Notes under the pieces: model-generated | What the model saw: the letters and a program-made list of their open reading frames with translations, nothing else | What the model was told of the DNA's origin: nothing | Databases searched by the model: none | NCBI GenBank assembly: GCA_023258495.1 | Contig: JALQZD010000328.1 | Location: 1 to 35,441, forward strand | DNA from: Polaribacter sp. | GTDB taxonomy: Bacteria > Bacteroidota > Bacteroidia > Flavobacteriales > Flavobacteriaceae | Direction: 5' to 3' | Length of the DNA: 35,441 nt | Shown here: in pieces, positions 1-8,296 of the stretch | Position numbering within the stretch: the stretch's first letter is position 1 | How the letters are laid out: every line of letters begins with the position of its first letter | Made by a program: the position numbers and the translations under genes

Positions 1-270
1 GGATTCACCGCCTCGCTGAACACCAACCCCATCGAGGGTCCGATGATCGCTCTGCCGTTGGCGACCTGGGAGTTCGTGAAGTCACCCGAGCCGTCGATGA
101 TCGCCCGCGGCTTCGGCACGGCCGCCACGCTCATGCTGCTGGTCGTCATCCTGTTCGCCATCGCCCGGATCCTGGGTGGGCGTGGGGCGGGCAATCTCTC
201 ACCTCTCCAAGCTCGTCGGGCCAAGTCCCGATCCAGGCGTGACCTGGCTCGCATGGAGAGCAACCGGATC
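1..270 (+). CDS. pstA: PstA C-terminal fragment, foreign, partial at both ends
   Basis: Reading frame 1 is open from the first base and gives a peptide with the ending typical of the phosphate ABC transporter permease PstA of Actinobacteria: the segment ALPLATWEFVKSPEP, then a last membrane helix rich in L, V and I (about residues 40-60), then a basic tail with RRAKSRSRRDLAR. PstA is the inner-membrane permease that pairs with PstC in high-affinity phosphate import. The start lies outside the window. The GC-rich composition and codon use are quite unlike everything after about position 275. The frame runs on to a stop at 322-324, but the residues after about 270 translate an RNA gene (rnpB) and are not PstA. 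There is no pst gene elsewhere in the window. I am confident about the family, and fairly confident the piece does not belong to this genome. Confidence 0.75.
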
Positions 271-493
271 GAGGACAAGTGCAACAGAAAGAATGTACAG
301 TTCGGCTGTAGTGAAATCAGGTAAACTCTATGTGGTGAAATGCCAAGTACATTAGAAATCCGATTTTTCGGTTAAGAGTTACTCGCTCAATTCTAAAGGG
401 TAGGCAGATTGACCTTAAAAGCAATTTTAAGGCGAGATAAATGATAAGACATCTTCTTAAAAGATGACAGAATTCGGCTTACTGACCTGCTTG
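271..493 (+). ncRNA. rnpB: RNase P RNA, 3' half only (5' truncated)
   Basis: Conserved class A RNase P RNA elements appear in the right order. These are AGTGCAACAGAAAG at 279-292, a TACAG/CTGTA hairpin at 296-310, GGTAAACTC at 320-328, GGGTAGGC at 398-405, and a P18-like hairpin at 413-432 closed by a GCAA tetraloop. They are followed by AGATAAATGAT, a P19-like hairpin at 450-466, and ACAGAATTCGGCTTA at 467-481. The 3' terminal GACCTGCTT would form P1 with the missing 5' end, and a T-rich run follows. The RNA is the catalytic part of RNase P, which trims the 5' ends of tRNA precursors. The 5' half (P1-P9 side, including the first strand of P4) is absent, because the upstream sequence switches to actinobacterial pstA. 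As drawn this copy could not work. The exact left boundary (about 262-278) is uncertain. Confidence 0.85.
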
Positions 494-633
494 TTTTTGT
501 TGAAATATATTCATTAAATCTTCAAAATCATTAATTTTATTTCAATGAAACCCCATATATTGTTCCATAATATTTGATTATTATTAAATTACACCTATCT
601 ATAATTTCTCTTTAAATATTGTCATAAATAGCT

Positions 634-641
634 TAATTTTG
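634..641 (+). promoter_or_regulatory. Promoter -7 element of aconitase
   Basis: TAATTTTG matches the Bacteroidota -7 consensus TAnnTTTG and lies 26 bases before the aconitase ATG. This implies a leader of roughly 20 nt. I do not see a well-spaced TTG at -33. Confidence 0.55.
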
Positions 642-667
642 TCTGCAATTATAAAAATCAGTTGACT

Positions 668-2935
668 ATGGCTTTTGATATCGAAATGATCAAAAATGTA
701 TACGCTCGTGTTGCCGAGCGTGTTGATGCAGCGAGAGCAATAACAGGTACTCCTTTAACACTTGCTGAGAAGATTTTATACGCTCACTTATGGGATGGTA
801 ACCCGACAACGGCATTCGTTAGAGGTAAAGATTACGTTGAATTTACCCCTGATAGAATTGCTTGTCAGGATGCTACTGCACAAATGGCTTTATTGCAATT
901 TATGCAGGCAGGCAAACAAAAGGTTGCTGTGCCAACCACGGTGCATTGTGATCACCTGATTCAGGCCAAAAGTGGTGCAGCTGTCGATTTAAAACATGCG
1001 AATAATGTGAGCAGCGAGGTATTTGATTTCTTAGAATCAGTTTCTAATAAATACGGAATTGGATTCTGGAAACCAGGTGCAGGTATTATCCATCAAGTTG
1101 TATTGGAAAACTACGCTTTTCCAGGTGGAATGATGATTGGTACAGATTCACATACTGTAAATGCCGGTGGATTAGGAATGGTTGCAATCGGAGTAGGCGG
1201 AGCTGATGCTGTTGATGTGATGGCGGGTATGGCTTGGGAGTTGAAATTTCCAAAATTAATTGGTGTTAAATTGATTGGTAAATTGTCTGGATGGACTGCT
1301 CCAAAGGATGTTATTTTAAAAGTAGCAGAAATTTTAACTGTTAAAGGTGGAACAGGAGCCATAGTAGAATATTTTGGTCCTGGAGCTACGGCAATGTCTT
1401 GCACCGGTAAAGGCACGATCTGTAACATGGGAGCTGAGATTGGTGCGACTACTTCAACTTTTGGTTATGACGAGTCAATGGAGCGTTACCTAAGAGCTAC
1501 CGATAGAGCCGATGTTGCTGATGCTGCGAATGCAGTGAAAGAATATTTAACTGCAGATCCTGAAGTATATGAAAATCCAGAACAATATTTTGATCAGGTA
1601 ATCGAAATCAACTTATCAGAATTAGGTCCTTTATTAAATGGTCCTTTTACTCCAGATTTATCTACTAATGTAGGTGAAGAAATGACGAAGAAGGCTTCAG
1701 AAAATGATTGGCCATTAGAAGTTGAGTGGGGATTAATTGGTTCTTGTACAAACTCTTCGTACGAAGATTTATCAAGAGCTTCTTCAATTGCGCAACAAGC
1801 TTTAGATAAAGGATTAAAAACTAAAGCAGAATTTGGTATCAATCCAGGTTCTGAACAAGTGCGTTATACAGCAGAAAGAGACGGAATATTAGATGTATTT
1901 GAGAAACTAAACGCGAAAATATTTACAAACGCTTGTGGACCATGCATTGGACAATGGGCTAGATATTCTGATCCGAAAAATGCTCCTAAAAACAGTATCG
2001 TTCATTCTTTTAATAGAAACTTTGCCAAAAGAGCTGATGGGAACCCGAATACACACGCTTTCGTTGCCTCTCCTGAATTAACGGCGGCAATTGCTATTGC
2101 TGGTAGACTGGATTTTAACCCAATTACGGATTCACTAATCAATGAGAATGGAGAAGAAGTAATGTTAGATGAGCCAACAGGATGGGAGTTACCACCAAAA
2201 GGTTTCGATGTAAAGGATAATGGGTACCTGTCTCCAATGGAAGATGGAAGCGGTGTAGAAGTTACTGTAAAGGATGACTCAGAACGTCTTCAATTGTTAA
2301 CCCCTTTTGTTCCATTAGGATCAGATATCAAAGGAGCAAAATTACTGATCAAAGCCTTCGGAAAGTGCACTACAGACCATATTTCTATGGCGGGTCCATG
2401 GTTGCGATACAGAGGACATTTAGATAATATCGCTAATAATACATTGATTGGTGCCGTTAATGCTTTCAATCAAAAAACAAATTTCGTTAAGAACCAGTTA
2501 ACGGGTGAATACGATGCAGTTCCTGCGACTCAAAGAGCTTACAAAGCAGCCGGAATTAAAACTATCGTTGTTGGGGATCACAACTACGGAGAAGGTTCTT
2601 CTAGAGAGCACGCAGCAATGCAACCTAGACATTTAGGAGTTGCAGCTGTATTAGTGAAGTCTTTTGCTCGAATTCACGAAACGAATTTGAAAAAACAAGG
2701 AATGTTAGGGCTAACCTTTGCCAATGAGAATGATTATGATTTGATTCAAGAAGATGATACATTTAACTTCTTAGATTTAGATCAATTTTCGCCAGGTAAA
2801 CCGTTGACTATTGAAGTCGTTCACACTGATGGGAGTACAGATATTGTGAAAGCAAATCATACGTACAATCAGGGACAAATTGAGTGGTTTAAAGAGGGTT
2901 CTGCATTAAACTTGATTAAAAAGCAAAACGCCTAA
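668..2935 (+). CDS. acn: Aconitate hydratase, mitochondrial type
   Basis: A 755-residue aconitase that interconverts citrate and isocitrate in the cytoplasmic TCA cycle. The three [4Fe-4S] ligands are visible: C360 in GSCTNS, and C423 and C426 in ACGPCIG. Numbering and spacing are almost identical to mitochondrial aconitase (358/421/424), which separates it from the AcnB type. The swivel domain follows a linker at about 535, with the [10 protein letters not shown] motif near residue 640. Length is normal for the family. ATG 668 is preferred because relatives start [10 protein letters not shown]; an in-frame TTG six bases upstream (662) would add two residues. The gene stands alone, with a promoter at 634-641 and a clear terminator after it. 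The protein sequence is ordinary for Bacteroidota, which shows that the native chromosome resumes before this gene. Confidence 0.97.
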   Translation: MAFDIEMIKNVYARVAERVDAARAITGTPLTLAEKILYAHLWDGNPTTAFVRGKDYVEFTPDRIACQDATAQMALLQFMQAGKQKVAVPTTVHCDHLIQAKSGAAVDLKHANNVSSEVFDFLESVSNKYGIGFWKPGAGIIHQVVLENYAFPGGMMIGTDSHTVNAGGLGMVAIGVGGADAVDVMAGMAWELKFPKLIGVKLIGKLSGWTAPKDVILKVAEILTVKGGTGAIVEYFGPGATAMSCTGKGTICNMGAEIGATTSTFGYDESMERYLRATDRADVADAANAVKEYLTADPEVYENPEQYFDQVIEINLSELGPLLNGPFTPDLSTNVGEEMTKKASENDWPLEVEWGLIGSCTNSSYEDLSRASSIAQQALDKGLKTKAEFGINPGSEQVRYTAERDGILDVFEKLNAKIFTNACGPCIGQWARYSDPKNAPKNSIVHSFNRNFAKRADGNPNTHAFVASPELTAAIAIAGRLDFNPITDSLINENGEEVMLDEPTGWELPPKGFDVKDNGYLSPMEDGSGVEVTVKDDSERLQLLTPFVPLGSDIKGAKLLIKAFGKCTTDHISMAGPWLRYRGHLDNIANNTLIGAVNAFNQKTNFVKNQLTGEYDAVPATQRAYKAAGIKTIVVGDHNYGEGSSREHAAMQPRHLGVAAVLVKSFARIHETNLKKQGMLGLTFANENDYDLIQEDDTFNFLDLDQFSPGKPLTIEVVHTDGSTDIVKANHTYNQGQIEWFKEGSALNLIKKQNA

Positions 2936-2952
2936 TTCAAATTATACATAAC

Positions 2953-2988
2953 AAAAACTCCTGACTTGTTCAGGAGTTTTTTATTTTT
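2953..2988 (+). terminator. Rho-independent terminator after aconitase
   Basis: A perfect 10-bp stem (2955-2964 with 2970-2979, AAACTCCTGA/TCAGGAGTTT) has a 5-nt loop and is followed by a run of T interrupted once by A. It lies 20 bases past the aconitase stop, and its T tract ends about five bases before the next start codon. Confidence 0.9.
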
Positions 2989-2993
2989 ATAAA

Positions 2994-3653
2994 ATGTCGT
3001 TAGAGGGAACCCTACCTATAGATTCCGAAATAGTGTTCGATCAATATTGCAGTATTGATTTGTCCGAAGGGAATTCAGATTTGAATTTGTTCGATATTTC
3101 TTCTTCATCGGCTTGGGAAAATTATATAGAATCGGTTTTAACAAAAAATAAAGCTAAAGTGGCTTATGGAGGGTATTTGGAGGTTAGAAACCTGTATGAT
3201 AGAAGTGACTATTTTCAATCGATATCGGAGGATGATAAACGAAATATCCATTTAGGAATTGACTTTTGGTGCAAAGCAGGAACAAATGTTTGTGCATTTC
3301 AAGATGGTCAAGTACACAGTTTTGCAACTAATAAAAATTATGGAGATTACGGACCAACAATAATTTTAGAACATAAAATAGGCAAAGAAAAATTGTATTC
3401 TCTTTACGGGCATCTTTCTAAAAAATCACTCGAAAATTTAAAAATAGGACAGAAGATTCAAAAAGGCCAAAATTTTGCAAAATTAGGAACCTCTGAAATC
3501 AATGGTGATTATGCTCCACATCTTCACTTTCAGGTTATCAAAGATTTACAAGGTAAATTTGGAGATTATCCAGGCGTATCGTCAAAAAAAAATCTGGATT
3601 TCTTCAAAATGAATTGTCCAGATCCGTTGAGTCTAATTCAAAAAAATGCCTGA
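2994..3653 (+). CDS. M23-family metallopeptidase, no signal peptide
   Basis: A 219-residue protein with a LytM/M23 domain in its C-terminal two thirds. The zinc ligands are H86 and D90 in HLGID and H178 in HLHF (H176 and H140 are the accompanying conserved histidines). M23 enzymes usually cut peptide cross-links in peptidoglycan. This one has no signal peptide or lipobox, so it is predicted cytoplasmic. As I remember them, other Bacteroidota have similar signal-less 220-residue proteins with the same GGYLE-R segment ahead of the domain, so this is probably a real subfamily and not a truncated gene. The ATG follows the aconitase terminator almost directly, so the mRNA either starts within the terminator or arises by read-through. 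No other Met is available until residue 206. It ends convergently with the next gene. Actual substrate unknown. Confidence 0.85.
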   Translation: MSLEGTLPIDSEIVFDQYCSIDLSEGNSDLNLFDISSSSAWENYIESVLTKNKAKVAYGGYLEVRNLYDRSDYFQSISEDDKRNIHLGIDFWCKAGTNVCAFQDGQVHSFATNKNYGDYGPTIILEHKIGKEKLYSLYGHLSKKSLENLKIGQKIQKGQNFAKLGTSEINGDYAPHLHFQVIKDLQGKFGDYPGVSSKKNLDFFKMNCPDPLSLIQKNA

Positions 3654-3678
3654 AGTCACATGAAGTGAACATTCAGGC
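3639..3678 (-). terminator. Terminator of the small secreted-protein gene
   Basis: On the minus strand the outer stem GCCTGAA/TTCAGGC (3648-3654 with 3672-3678), with an inner TCAC/GTGA stem, is followed by A and seven T. It overlaps the stop codon of the plus-strand M23 gene. On the plus strand the hairpin has no T tract, so it mainly serves the minus strand. Confidence 0.8.
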
Positions 3679-3697
3679 ACCAACTAACCAACAGTTG

Positions 3698-4045
3698 TTA
3701 TAGTGTTTTTAAGGTTACAGGTAATGTATATAAAGCTCTTGATTTGAGATCTTTAGTGCTTAATTTCTTATAATTCAATTTGCTTTTTACGTAAGAGTTT
3801 AATTCATTACTATCTGAATTCACAGATAATACCACAATTTCATTATTGTCGTTTACTGTAAATAAAACTTCTGCTTTTGAAGTATGAGCAATATCGAAAG
3901 GAGTCTGAGTTCCTAAAATTGAAACGATTTCTGCTCTTAAGTTTTCAGTTTTCTTGATTGGTGGGTTTTCATTACTTGCATAAGAAGAGAAAACTGTTGC
4001 TGCGCTAATTGTGAAAATAGCGATGATTGATTTAAAATTTTTCAT
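3698..4045 (-). CDS. Small secreted protein of unknown function
   Basis: A 115-residue protein I do not recognise by name. It begins MKNFKSIIAIFTISAATVFS, a clear Sec signal peptide with probable cleavage after SSYA near residue 24. The mature part is about 90 residues with a predicted mix of strands and helices. The pattern VLFTVNDNNEIVVLSVNS, then a helix, then LYTLPVTLK faintly resembles the C-terminal domain of TonB-like proteins, but I cannot confirm that. I chose ATG 4045 because the frame's earlier ATG (4078) adds 11 residues ahead of the signal peptide. The gene is 150 bases downstream of mutS2 on the same strand and has its own terminator at 3639-3678. Exported to the periplasm or outside. 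Confidence 0.75.
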   Translation of the reverse strand: MKNFKSIIAIFTISAATVFSSYASNENPPIKKTENLRAEIVSILGTQTPFDIAHTSKAEVLFTVNDNNEIVVLSVNSDSNELNSYVKSKLNYKKLSTKDLKSRALYTLPVTLKTL

Positions 4046-4195
4046 GATAAAATAAATATTAATGTTAAACGTGTTCATAGTAAGAGACGTTGGATATTTA
4101 AAAATGTTTCACTTCAAAAGCAGTTTAATAAAAACTTAACTTTATTTAACGTAAATTAAGATTCGTTCGCAGTAACCCCAGAAGTTTTCCTGTTT

Positions 4196-6400
4196 TTACT
4201 TGGCTTTTTCTACCAATTCCAGCTTGCTTGTAGTTGTTTTTGTGGTAAATAGTCCGAAGTTGATGACTACCTTATTTTTTTCAATTGATTCAATTGTACC
4301 CACCGAATTTGAGTCTATCAATCGTACACGATCATTGATTTTGAATACGTAATTTGCCTTTTCTTTCGCAATGATATTTTCTTTTTGCTTTTTCTCTTTT
4401 CGAATTTTAGTCACATCTTTTAATACAGATTTTTCAGTTGCCTTAATTTTGGCTTCTTCTTTCTTTTTTTGCTCTGTAACTTTTTGTTTAGCAACTTTAG
4501 ATTTTACCGGTTTCGGATTTCTTTTCGCAAATTTTATTTTTTCTGCAGCTACCCAAGCATTGAATTCGGTGATAAGTTTCTTCTTATTGTTGGTCTGGAA
4601 ATACGTGTTGAATAACTCATTAATCTTTCGACCAAGGGATAGCATCTTTTGATTGCTATCGTATAACTCAACAAAGCTGTCCAGTTTTTCCTGTACTTTC
4701 TGTTCCTTTTCTAAGAGTTGTTCTTTTAACTTCTCACTTTCAGATTTTTGTTTTTCCAGGAAATTTGAATTCTTCTGAAGTTTATTTCGTTCCTTTTGTA
4801 ACCTAGAAATAGTTTTATCTAATCTTACTTTCTCGCTCACAACTCTTTTTTTAGCCTGATTAATCAATCGGAAAGGAATTCCAATCTTTTGGGCGACTTC
4901 AAACGTGAAAGAACTTCCGGCTTGACCAATGAATAATTTGTACAAAGGTTCCATCGTTCTTTCATTGAATTGCATATTCGCATTCGTCACATTAGGCAAC
5001 TCATTAGCCAGTACTTTTAAATTGGAGTAGTGGGTGGTAATAATTCCGTAAGACCCTTTCGAATAAAACTCTTCTAAAAAAATTTCAGCTAATGCACCTC
5101 CTAATTCCGGATCAGATCCTGTACCGAATTCATCAATTAAGAATAAGGTTTTATCGTTACACTTTTGTAAAAAGTTACGCATGTTTTTTAAACGGTAACT
5201 ATAAGTACTTAATTGATTTTCAATAGATTGATTGTCTCCAATATCAGTCAATATACCAGTAAATATGGTTGTGCTACTTTTCTCATCAACTGGGATAAGA
5301 AATCCAGCCTGAAACATAAGTTGTAAAAGACCTACTGTTTTTAACGTGATACTTTTTCCTCCAGCATTTGGTCCGGAAATGACTACGATCTGCTGTTTCT
5401 CATTCAAATGAATATCCTGGTCTACGGTTTCAAGACCTAGTTCTTTATTGTTTCTGAATAATAATGGATGAAAGGCTTTTTTAAAATTGATTTCTTTTTT
5501 GGATGATAATTTGGGTAATAAGGCATTGATGTCTCTCGCATAACTGGCCTTTGCACTAATAAAATCAATATGGGTTAAATAGCTTATATAGGACTCAATT
5601 AAAGGAGCATGCGGACGAATATTATTCGCTAATCTTCTGAGAATAGCAATTATTTCTTGCTTTTCATCATACATCAAATTGCTGTATTCATTGCTATACT
5701 TTAGGCTCTCTTTCGGAATGATATAAACAATATTCCCTGATTTGGAAGACCCTAAAACGCTTCCACCGACCTTTCTGCGATGCATCGCTAAAACTGCAAG
5801 TACACGTTGATTATCAATAACAGTCTCTCTAATATCATCTAAATAGCCTGAAGCATTTGCTTTGGATAAGGCACTATTAAAACTTTGATTAATTTTACCT
5901 CGAACATACGTCAAGTCTTTACGAATTTGTTTTAAAGCTTTTGATGCATCATTCTTTATGTCCCCGCTTGGCTCGATTATAGATTTAATAGCATTCGGAA
6001 TCTCCGGATTGTAAAATATAGCGTTTGACAACTCAAATAAATTCGGAAATACATCTTTGAATTTTTTTAAAAACTTTAATTGAAAATTTACCGTATTTGA
6101 TAGCTGTGCTATTTTTAAGAAAGATGAACTTTCTATAAAACTATTTTCGATTTTTAATTTTTGAACTTCGGATGAAATATCATCAAAACCATGACTGGGA
6201 ATTCGATTTTCATTCTCAAAAGAAGAGAGATATTCATCAACATAAGATAATTCTTTTGATAAAATTTCTTCATCAATCATTGGTTTTGACTCCGCAATTT
6301 TCTCCTTACCCAAAGAGGTAAGACAATATTCTTGGGCTTGTTTTAAAACCGTTGGAAACTCAAGATCCTGTAATGTTTTATTTGAAATTCTAATACTCAA
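4196..6400 (-). CDS. mutS2: MutS2-family ATPase without Smr domain
   Basis: A 734-residue MutS2-like protein. It has a MutS core with clamp region, Walker A GPNAGGKS at about residues 339-346, and DEFGTGSDP and THY motifs downstream. A long charged coiled coil (about 510-660) follows, then a C-terminal KOW-like segment FKINDRVRLIDSNSVGTIES. Classical MutS2 ends in an Smr nuclease domain; here the protein stops after the KOW-like part, which I recall as common in this phylum. MutS2 proteins act on branched DNA or on stalled, collided ribosomes rather than in mismatch repair; which applies here is unknown. The frame opens at TTG 6424, but that codon lies in the promoter -7 box (6422-6429). TTG 6400 gives a start like relatives (SIRISNKTLQDLEF). 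Transcribed divergently from ung. Confidence 0.93.
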   Translation of the reverse strand: MSIRISNKTLQDLEFPTVLKQAQEYCLTSLGKEKIAESKPMIDEEILSKELSYVDEYLSSFENENRIPSHGFDDISSEVQKLKIENSFIESSSFLKIAQLSNTVNFQLKFLKKFKDVFPNLFELSNAIFYNPEIPNAIKSIIEPSGDIKNDASKALKQIRKDLTYVRGKINQSFNSALSKANASGYLDDIRETVIDNQRVLAVLAMHRRKVGGSVLGSSKSGNIVYIIPKESLKYSNEYSNLMYDEKQEIIAILRRLANNIRPHAPLIESYISYLTHIDFISAKASYARDINALLPKLSSKKEINFKKAFHPLLFRNNKELGLETVDQDIHLNEKQQIVVISGPNAGGKSITLKTVGLLQLMFQAGFLIPVDEKSSTTIFTGILTDIGDNQSIENQLSTYSYRLKNMRNFLQKCNDKTLFLIDEFGTGSDPELGGALAEIFLEEFYSKGSYGIITTHYSNLKVLANELPNVTNANMQFNERTMEPLYKLFIGQAGSSFTFEVAQKIGIPFRLINQAKKRVVSEKVRLDKTISRLQKERNKLQKNSNFLEKQKSESEKLKEQLLEKEQKVQEKLDSFVELYDSNQKMLSLGRKINELFNTYFQTNNKKKLITEFNAWVAAEKIKFAKRNPKPVKSKVAKQKVTEQKKKEEAKIKATEKSVLKDVTKIRKEKKQKENIIAKEKANYVFKINDRVRLIDSNSVGTIESIEKNKVVINFGLFTTKTTTSKLELVEKAK

Positions 6401-6405
6401 AATAG

Positions 6406-6413
6406 TATCTTTG
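6406..6413 (+). promoter_or_regulatory. Promoter -7 element of ung
   Basis: TATCTTTG is a perfect TAnnTTTG match 22 bases before the ung ATG. A TTTG at 6381-6384 lies about 21 bases upstream, an acceptable -33 element. It lies inside the first codons of mutS2. Confidence 0.65.
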
Positions 6414-6421
6414 ATACGATG

Positions 6422-6429
6422 CAAAAATA
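6422..6429 (-). promoter_or_regulatory. Promoter -7 element of mutS2
   Basis: Minus strand TATTTTTG matches TAnnTTTG and sits about 21 bases before TTG 6400. It overlaps the ung leader, so the two promoters are interleaved. Confidence 0.55.
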
Positions 6430-6435
6430 CGGACT

Positions 6436-7101
6436 ATGCAGGTTAGGATAGAAGATTCTTGGAAAAAAGTTTTACAACCAGAGTTTGAAAAACCTTATTT
6501 TAAACATTTAACCAATTTTGTTAGAAACGCTTATACTACTACAACCTGTTATCCCAAGGGTTCAAAGATTTTCTCGGCTTTTGATTTTTGTAAGTGGGAT
6601 GAATTAAAGGTTGTTATTCTAGGACAAGACCCCTATCACGGACTTAATCAGGCCCATGGTCTGTGTTTCTCTGTATCAGATGGAATACCACACCCACCTT
6701 CTTTAATCAACATATTTAAAGAGATAGAAACTGATTTGGGTAACGCCTATCCGAAGAGTGGAAATTTAGAACATTGGGCACAACAGGGTGTGTTGTTGCT
6801 TAATGCCACCTTGACTGTTGAAGCTGGTCAGGCAGGAAGTCATCAAAAACAAGGATGGGAAACGTTTACAGATGCTGTAATTCAAAATATCAGTAGTAAA
6901 AGAGAAAATGTCGTTTTTCTGCTTTGGGGAGGATTCGCAAAAAAGAAAATCAAATTGATAGACACTTCTAAACATCATGTCTTGACTTCTGGACATCCTT
7001 CACCATTAAGTGCGAATCGTGGTTATTGGTTTGGGAATAAACATTTCTCTCAAACGAATCAAATCCTTATTAGCCTTGGGAAAACAGAAATTAATTGGTA
7101 A
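6436..7101 (+). CDS. ung: Uracil-DNA glycosylase
   Basis: A 221-residue family 1 uracil-DNA glycosylase that removes uracil from DNA as the first step of base excision repair. The water-activating motif GQDPYHG holds catalytic D65, and the HPSPLS motif holds H187, the same residue numbers as E. coli Ung (D64/H187) within one. Length is normal for the family. The ATG at 6436 is 11 bases from the end of the mutS2 frame on the other strand, and promoter elements for both genes overlap. No T-tract terminator follows on this strand; the hairpin after the stop is oriented for the opposite strand. Confidence 0.97.
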   Translation: MQVRIEDSWKKVLQPEFEKPYFKHLTNFVRNAYTTTTCYPKGSKIFSAFDFCKWDELKVVILGQDPYHGLNQAHGLCFSVSDGIPHPPSLINIFKEIETDLGNAYPKSGNLEHWAQQGVLLLNATLTVEAGQAGSHQKQGWETFTDAVIQNISSKRENVVFLLWGGFAKKKIKLIDTSKHHVLTSGHPSPLSANRGYWFGNKHFSQTNQILISLGKTEINW

Positions 7102-7126
7102 AAAAAATCCGCTCAATAAAGCGGAT
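7099..7126 (-). terminator. Terminator of the 52-residue lipoprotein gene
   Basis: The stem ATCCGCT/AGCGGAT (7107-7113 with 7120-7126) is followed on the minus strand by an unbroken T run reaching the ung stop codon. It lies 14 bases after the stop of the small lipoprotein, supporting that gene as real. Confidence 0.8.
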
Positions 7127-7140
7127 TAATGAATTTGAAA

Positions 7141-7299
7141 TTAAGAAACAAACTCGAACACTATATCCGGAGTTTGTTGTGACTTTATTTGGTTTGTCGC
7201 TTCCGTTTCTGCGAGGCCACATGACTTAGATGTACTTCTACAAGATGAGAAAGAAACCAAGAGAACAATGAATGCGATAAATGTTATAATTTTTTTCAT
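7141..7299 (-). CDS. Small lipoprotein, 52 residues
   Basis: A short gene, ATG at 7299-7297 to TAA at 7143-7141. It opens with MKKII, a hydrophobic stretch of about 13 residues, and the lipobox FSSC with the lipidated cysteine at residue 20. The mature part is only 33 residues, with a second cysteine (C26) in the segment SKSCGLAETE. Signal peptidase II processing and an inner- or outer-membrane location are inferred. Support comes from the intact lipoprotein signal, a strong minus-strand terminator directly downstream (7099-7126), and a TACTTTG near-match to the -7 element about 35 bases upstream (7333-7339). It is 127 bases downstream of the uridine phosphorylase gene on the same strand. Function unknown. 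Its size explains why automated callers could miss it. Confidence 0.75.
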   Translation of the reverse strand: MKKIITFIAFIVLLVSFSSCRSTSKSCGLAETEATNQIKSQQTPDIVFEFVS

Positions 7300-7426
7300 A
7301 TTCTATATCTGAGACGAATTTACAGTTTTTAGCAAAGTAAAACGAATTTTCATCCGTGTTTATAACGTTGCTTGTTGTTTTTTATTTTAATGAATCAATT
7401 TCAACTCTAATATATTACAACTAAAA

Positions 7427-8296
7427 TTAATTTGTCAATTTGTCCAATGTATATTGAATTAAGTCTTCAACAACTTTCCCAGGATTTTCACTAAAAGTTC
7501 CACTTGCTCTATTTGCAATAATTGCATTTAGAGAACAGGCATAATGGCCAAATAATGAAGATAGACCATAGATTCCAGCAGTTTCCATTTCAAAATTTGA
7601 AATACGTAAACCCCTAAATTCGAAATCAGTTAACTTTTCATTAATCAACTCATCCTGAATGGGAAGTCTTAAAATTCGACCTTGTGGACCATAAAACCCA
7701 TTGGCTGTAGCAGTAATCCCCTTATACATAACATTGGAATCAAGTTTTGAAAATAATGTGTCAGAACAAGGAATAAATAATGGGTGTGATTTTTTTTCTA
7801 ACCAGTCCATATGAGAAACAAAAGCATTTTCTAAAGCTTCATTTCGAAGGGAATCAACTTGATAGGACCATAGAGTACCTGTTAATTCTAATGCATAAGT
7901 GCTTAATATAAAGGAATTTACAGGTATATCTTCTTGTAATGAACCCGAAGTTCCAATACGAACGATATTAAGAGAAGTAATATCTGTTTTGACTTGTTTA
8001 GATTCGAAATCAATGTTCACTAGAGCATCCAATTCATTTAAAACAATATCAATATTATCATTACCAATTCCGGTAGATAGTACAGAAATTCTTTTTCCGT
8101 TATATTTCCCAGTGGTCGTTTTAAACTCTCTTTTCTGAGTTGTGAACTCAATAGAATCGAAATGTTCTGTGATTTTGTCTACTCGATCTTGGTCTCCAAC
8201 AAATAAAATATCATTGGCAATATTTTCGGGCCTTAAATTCAAATGGTAAATACTACCATCTGGATTTAAGATTAATTCAGAAGGTTTTAAACTCAT
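7427..8296 (-). CDS. udp: Uridine phosphorylase-like nucleoside phosphorylase
   Basis: A 289-residue member of the NP-I nucleoside phosphorylase family, predicted to split uridine and phosphate into uracil and ribose-1-phosphate. Phosphate-site RIGTSG is at residues 113-118, the base-recognition segment FYGPQGR at 201-207 carries the Q and R that mark pyrimidine (uracil) specificity in E. coli Udp, and the ribose-binding EMET is at 236-239. It is slightly longer than E. coli Udp (253). The start overlaps the upstream DUF1835 stop as TAATG, so translation is probably coupled. It is the last gene of a four-gene operon that begins at 10524. Pyrimidine specificity is inferred from the motif. Confidence 0.88.
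   Translation of the reverse strand: MSLKPSELILNPDGSIYHLNLRPENIANDILFVGDQDRVDKITEHFDSIEFTTQKREFKTTTGKYNGKRISVLSTGIGNDNIDIVLNELDALVNIDFESKQVKTDITSLNIVRIGTSGSLQEDIPVNSFILSTYALELTGTLWSYQVDSLRNEALENAFVSHMDWLEKKSHPLFIPCSDTLFSKLDSNVMYKGITATANGFYGPQGRILRLPIQDELINEKLTDFEFRGLRISNFEMETAGIYGLSSLFGHYACSLNAIIANRASGTFSENPGKVVEDLIQYTLDKLTN

Noticed and set aside
271-324. Continuation of the PstA frame to the stop at 322-324
   Set aside because: These bases match conserved RNase P RNA, so the translated tail is accidental.
1111-1428. Long minus-strand frame inside aconitase
   Set aside because: Antisense shadow of a well-supported gene with conserved active-site residues.
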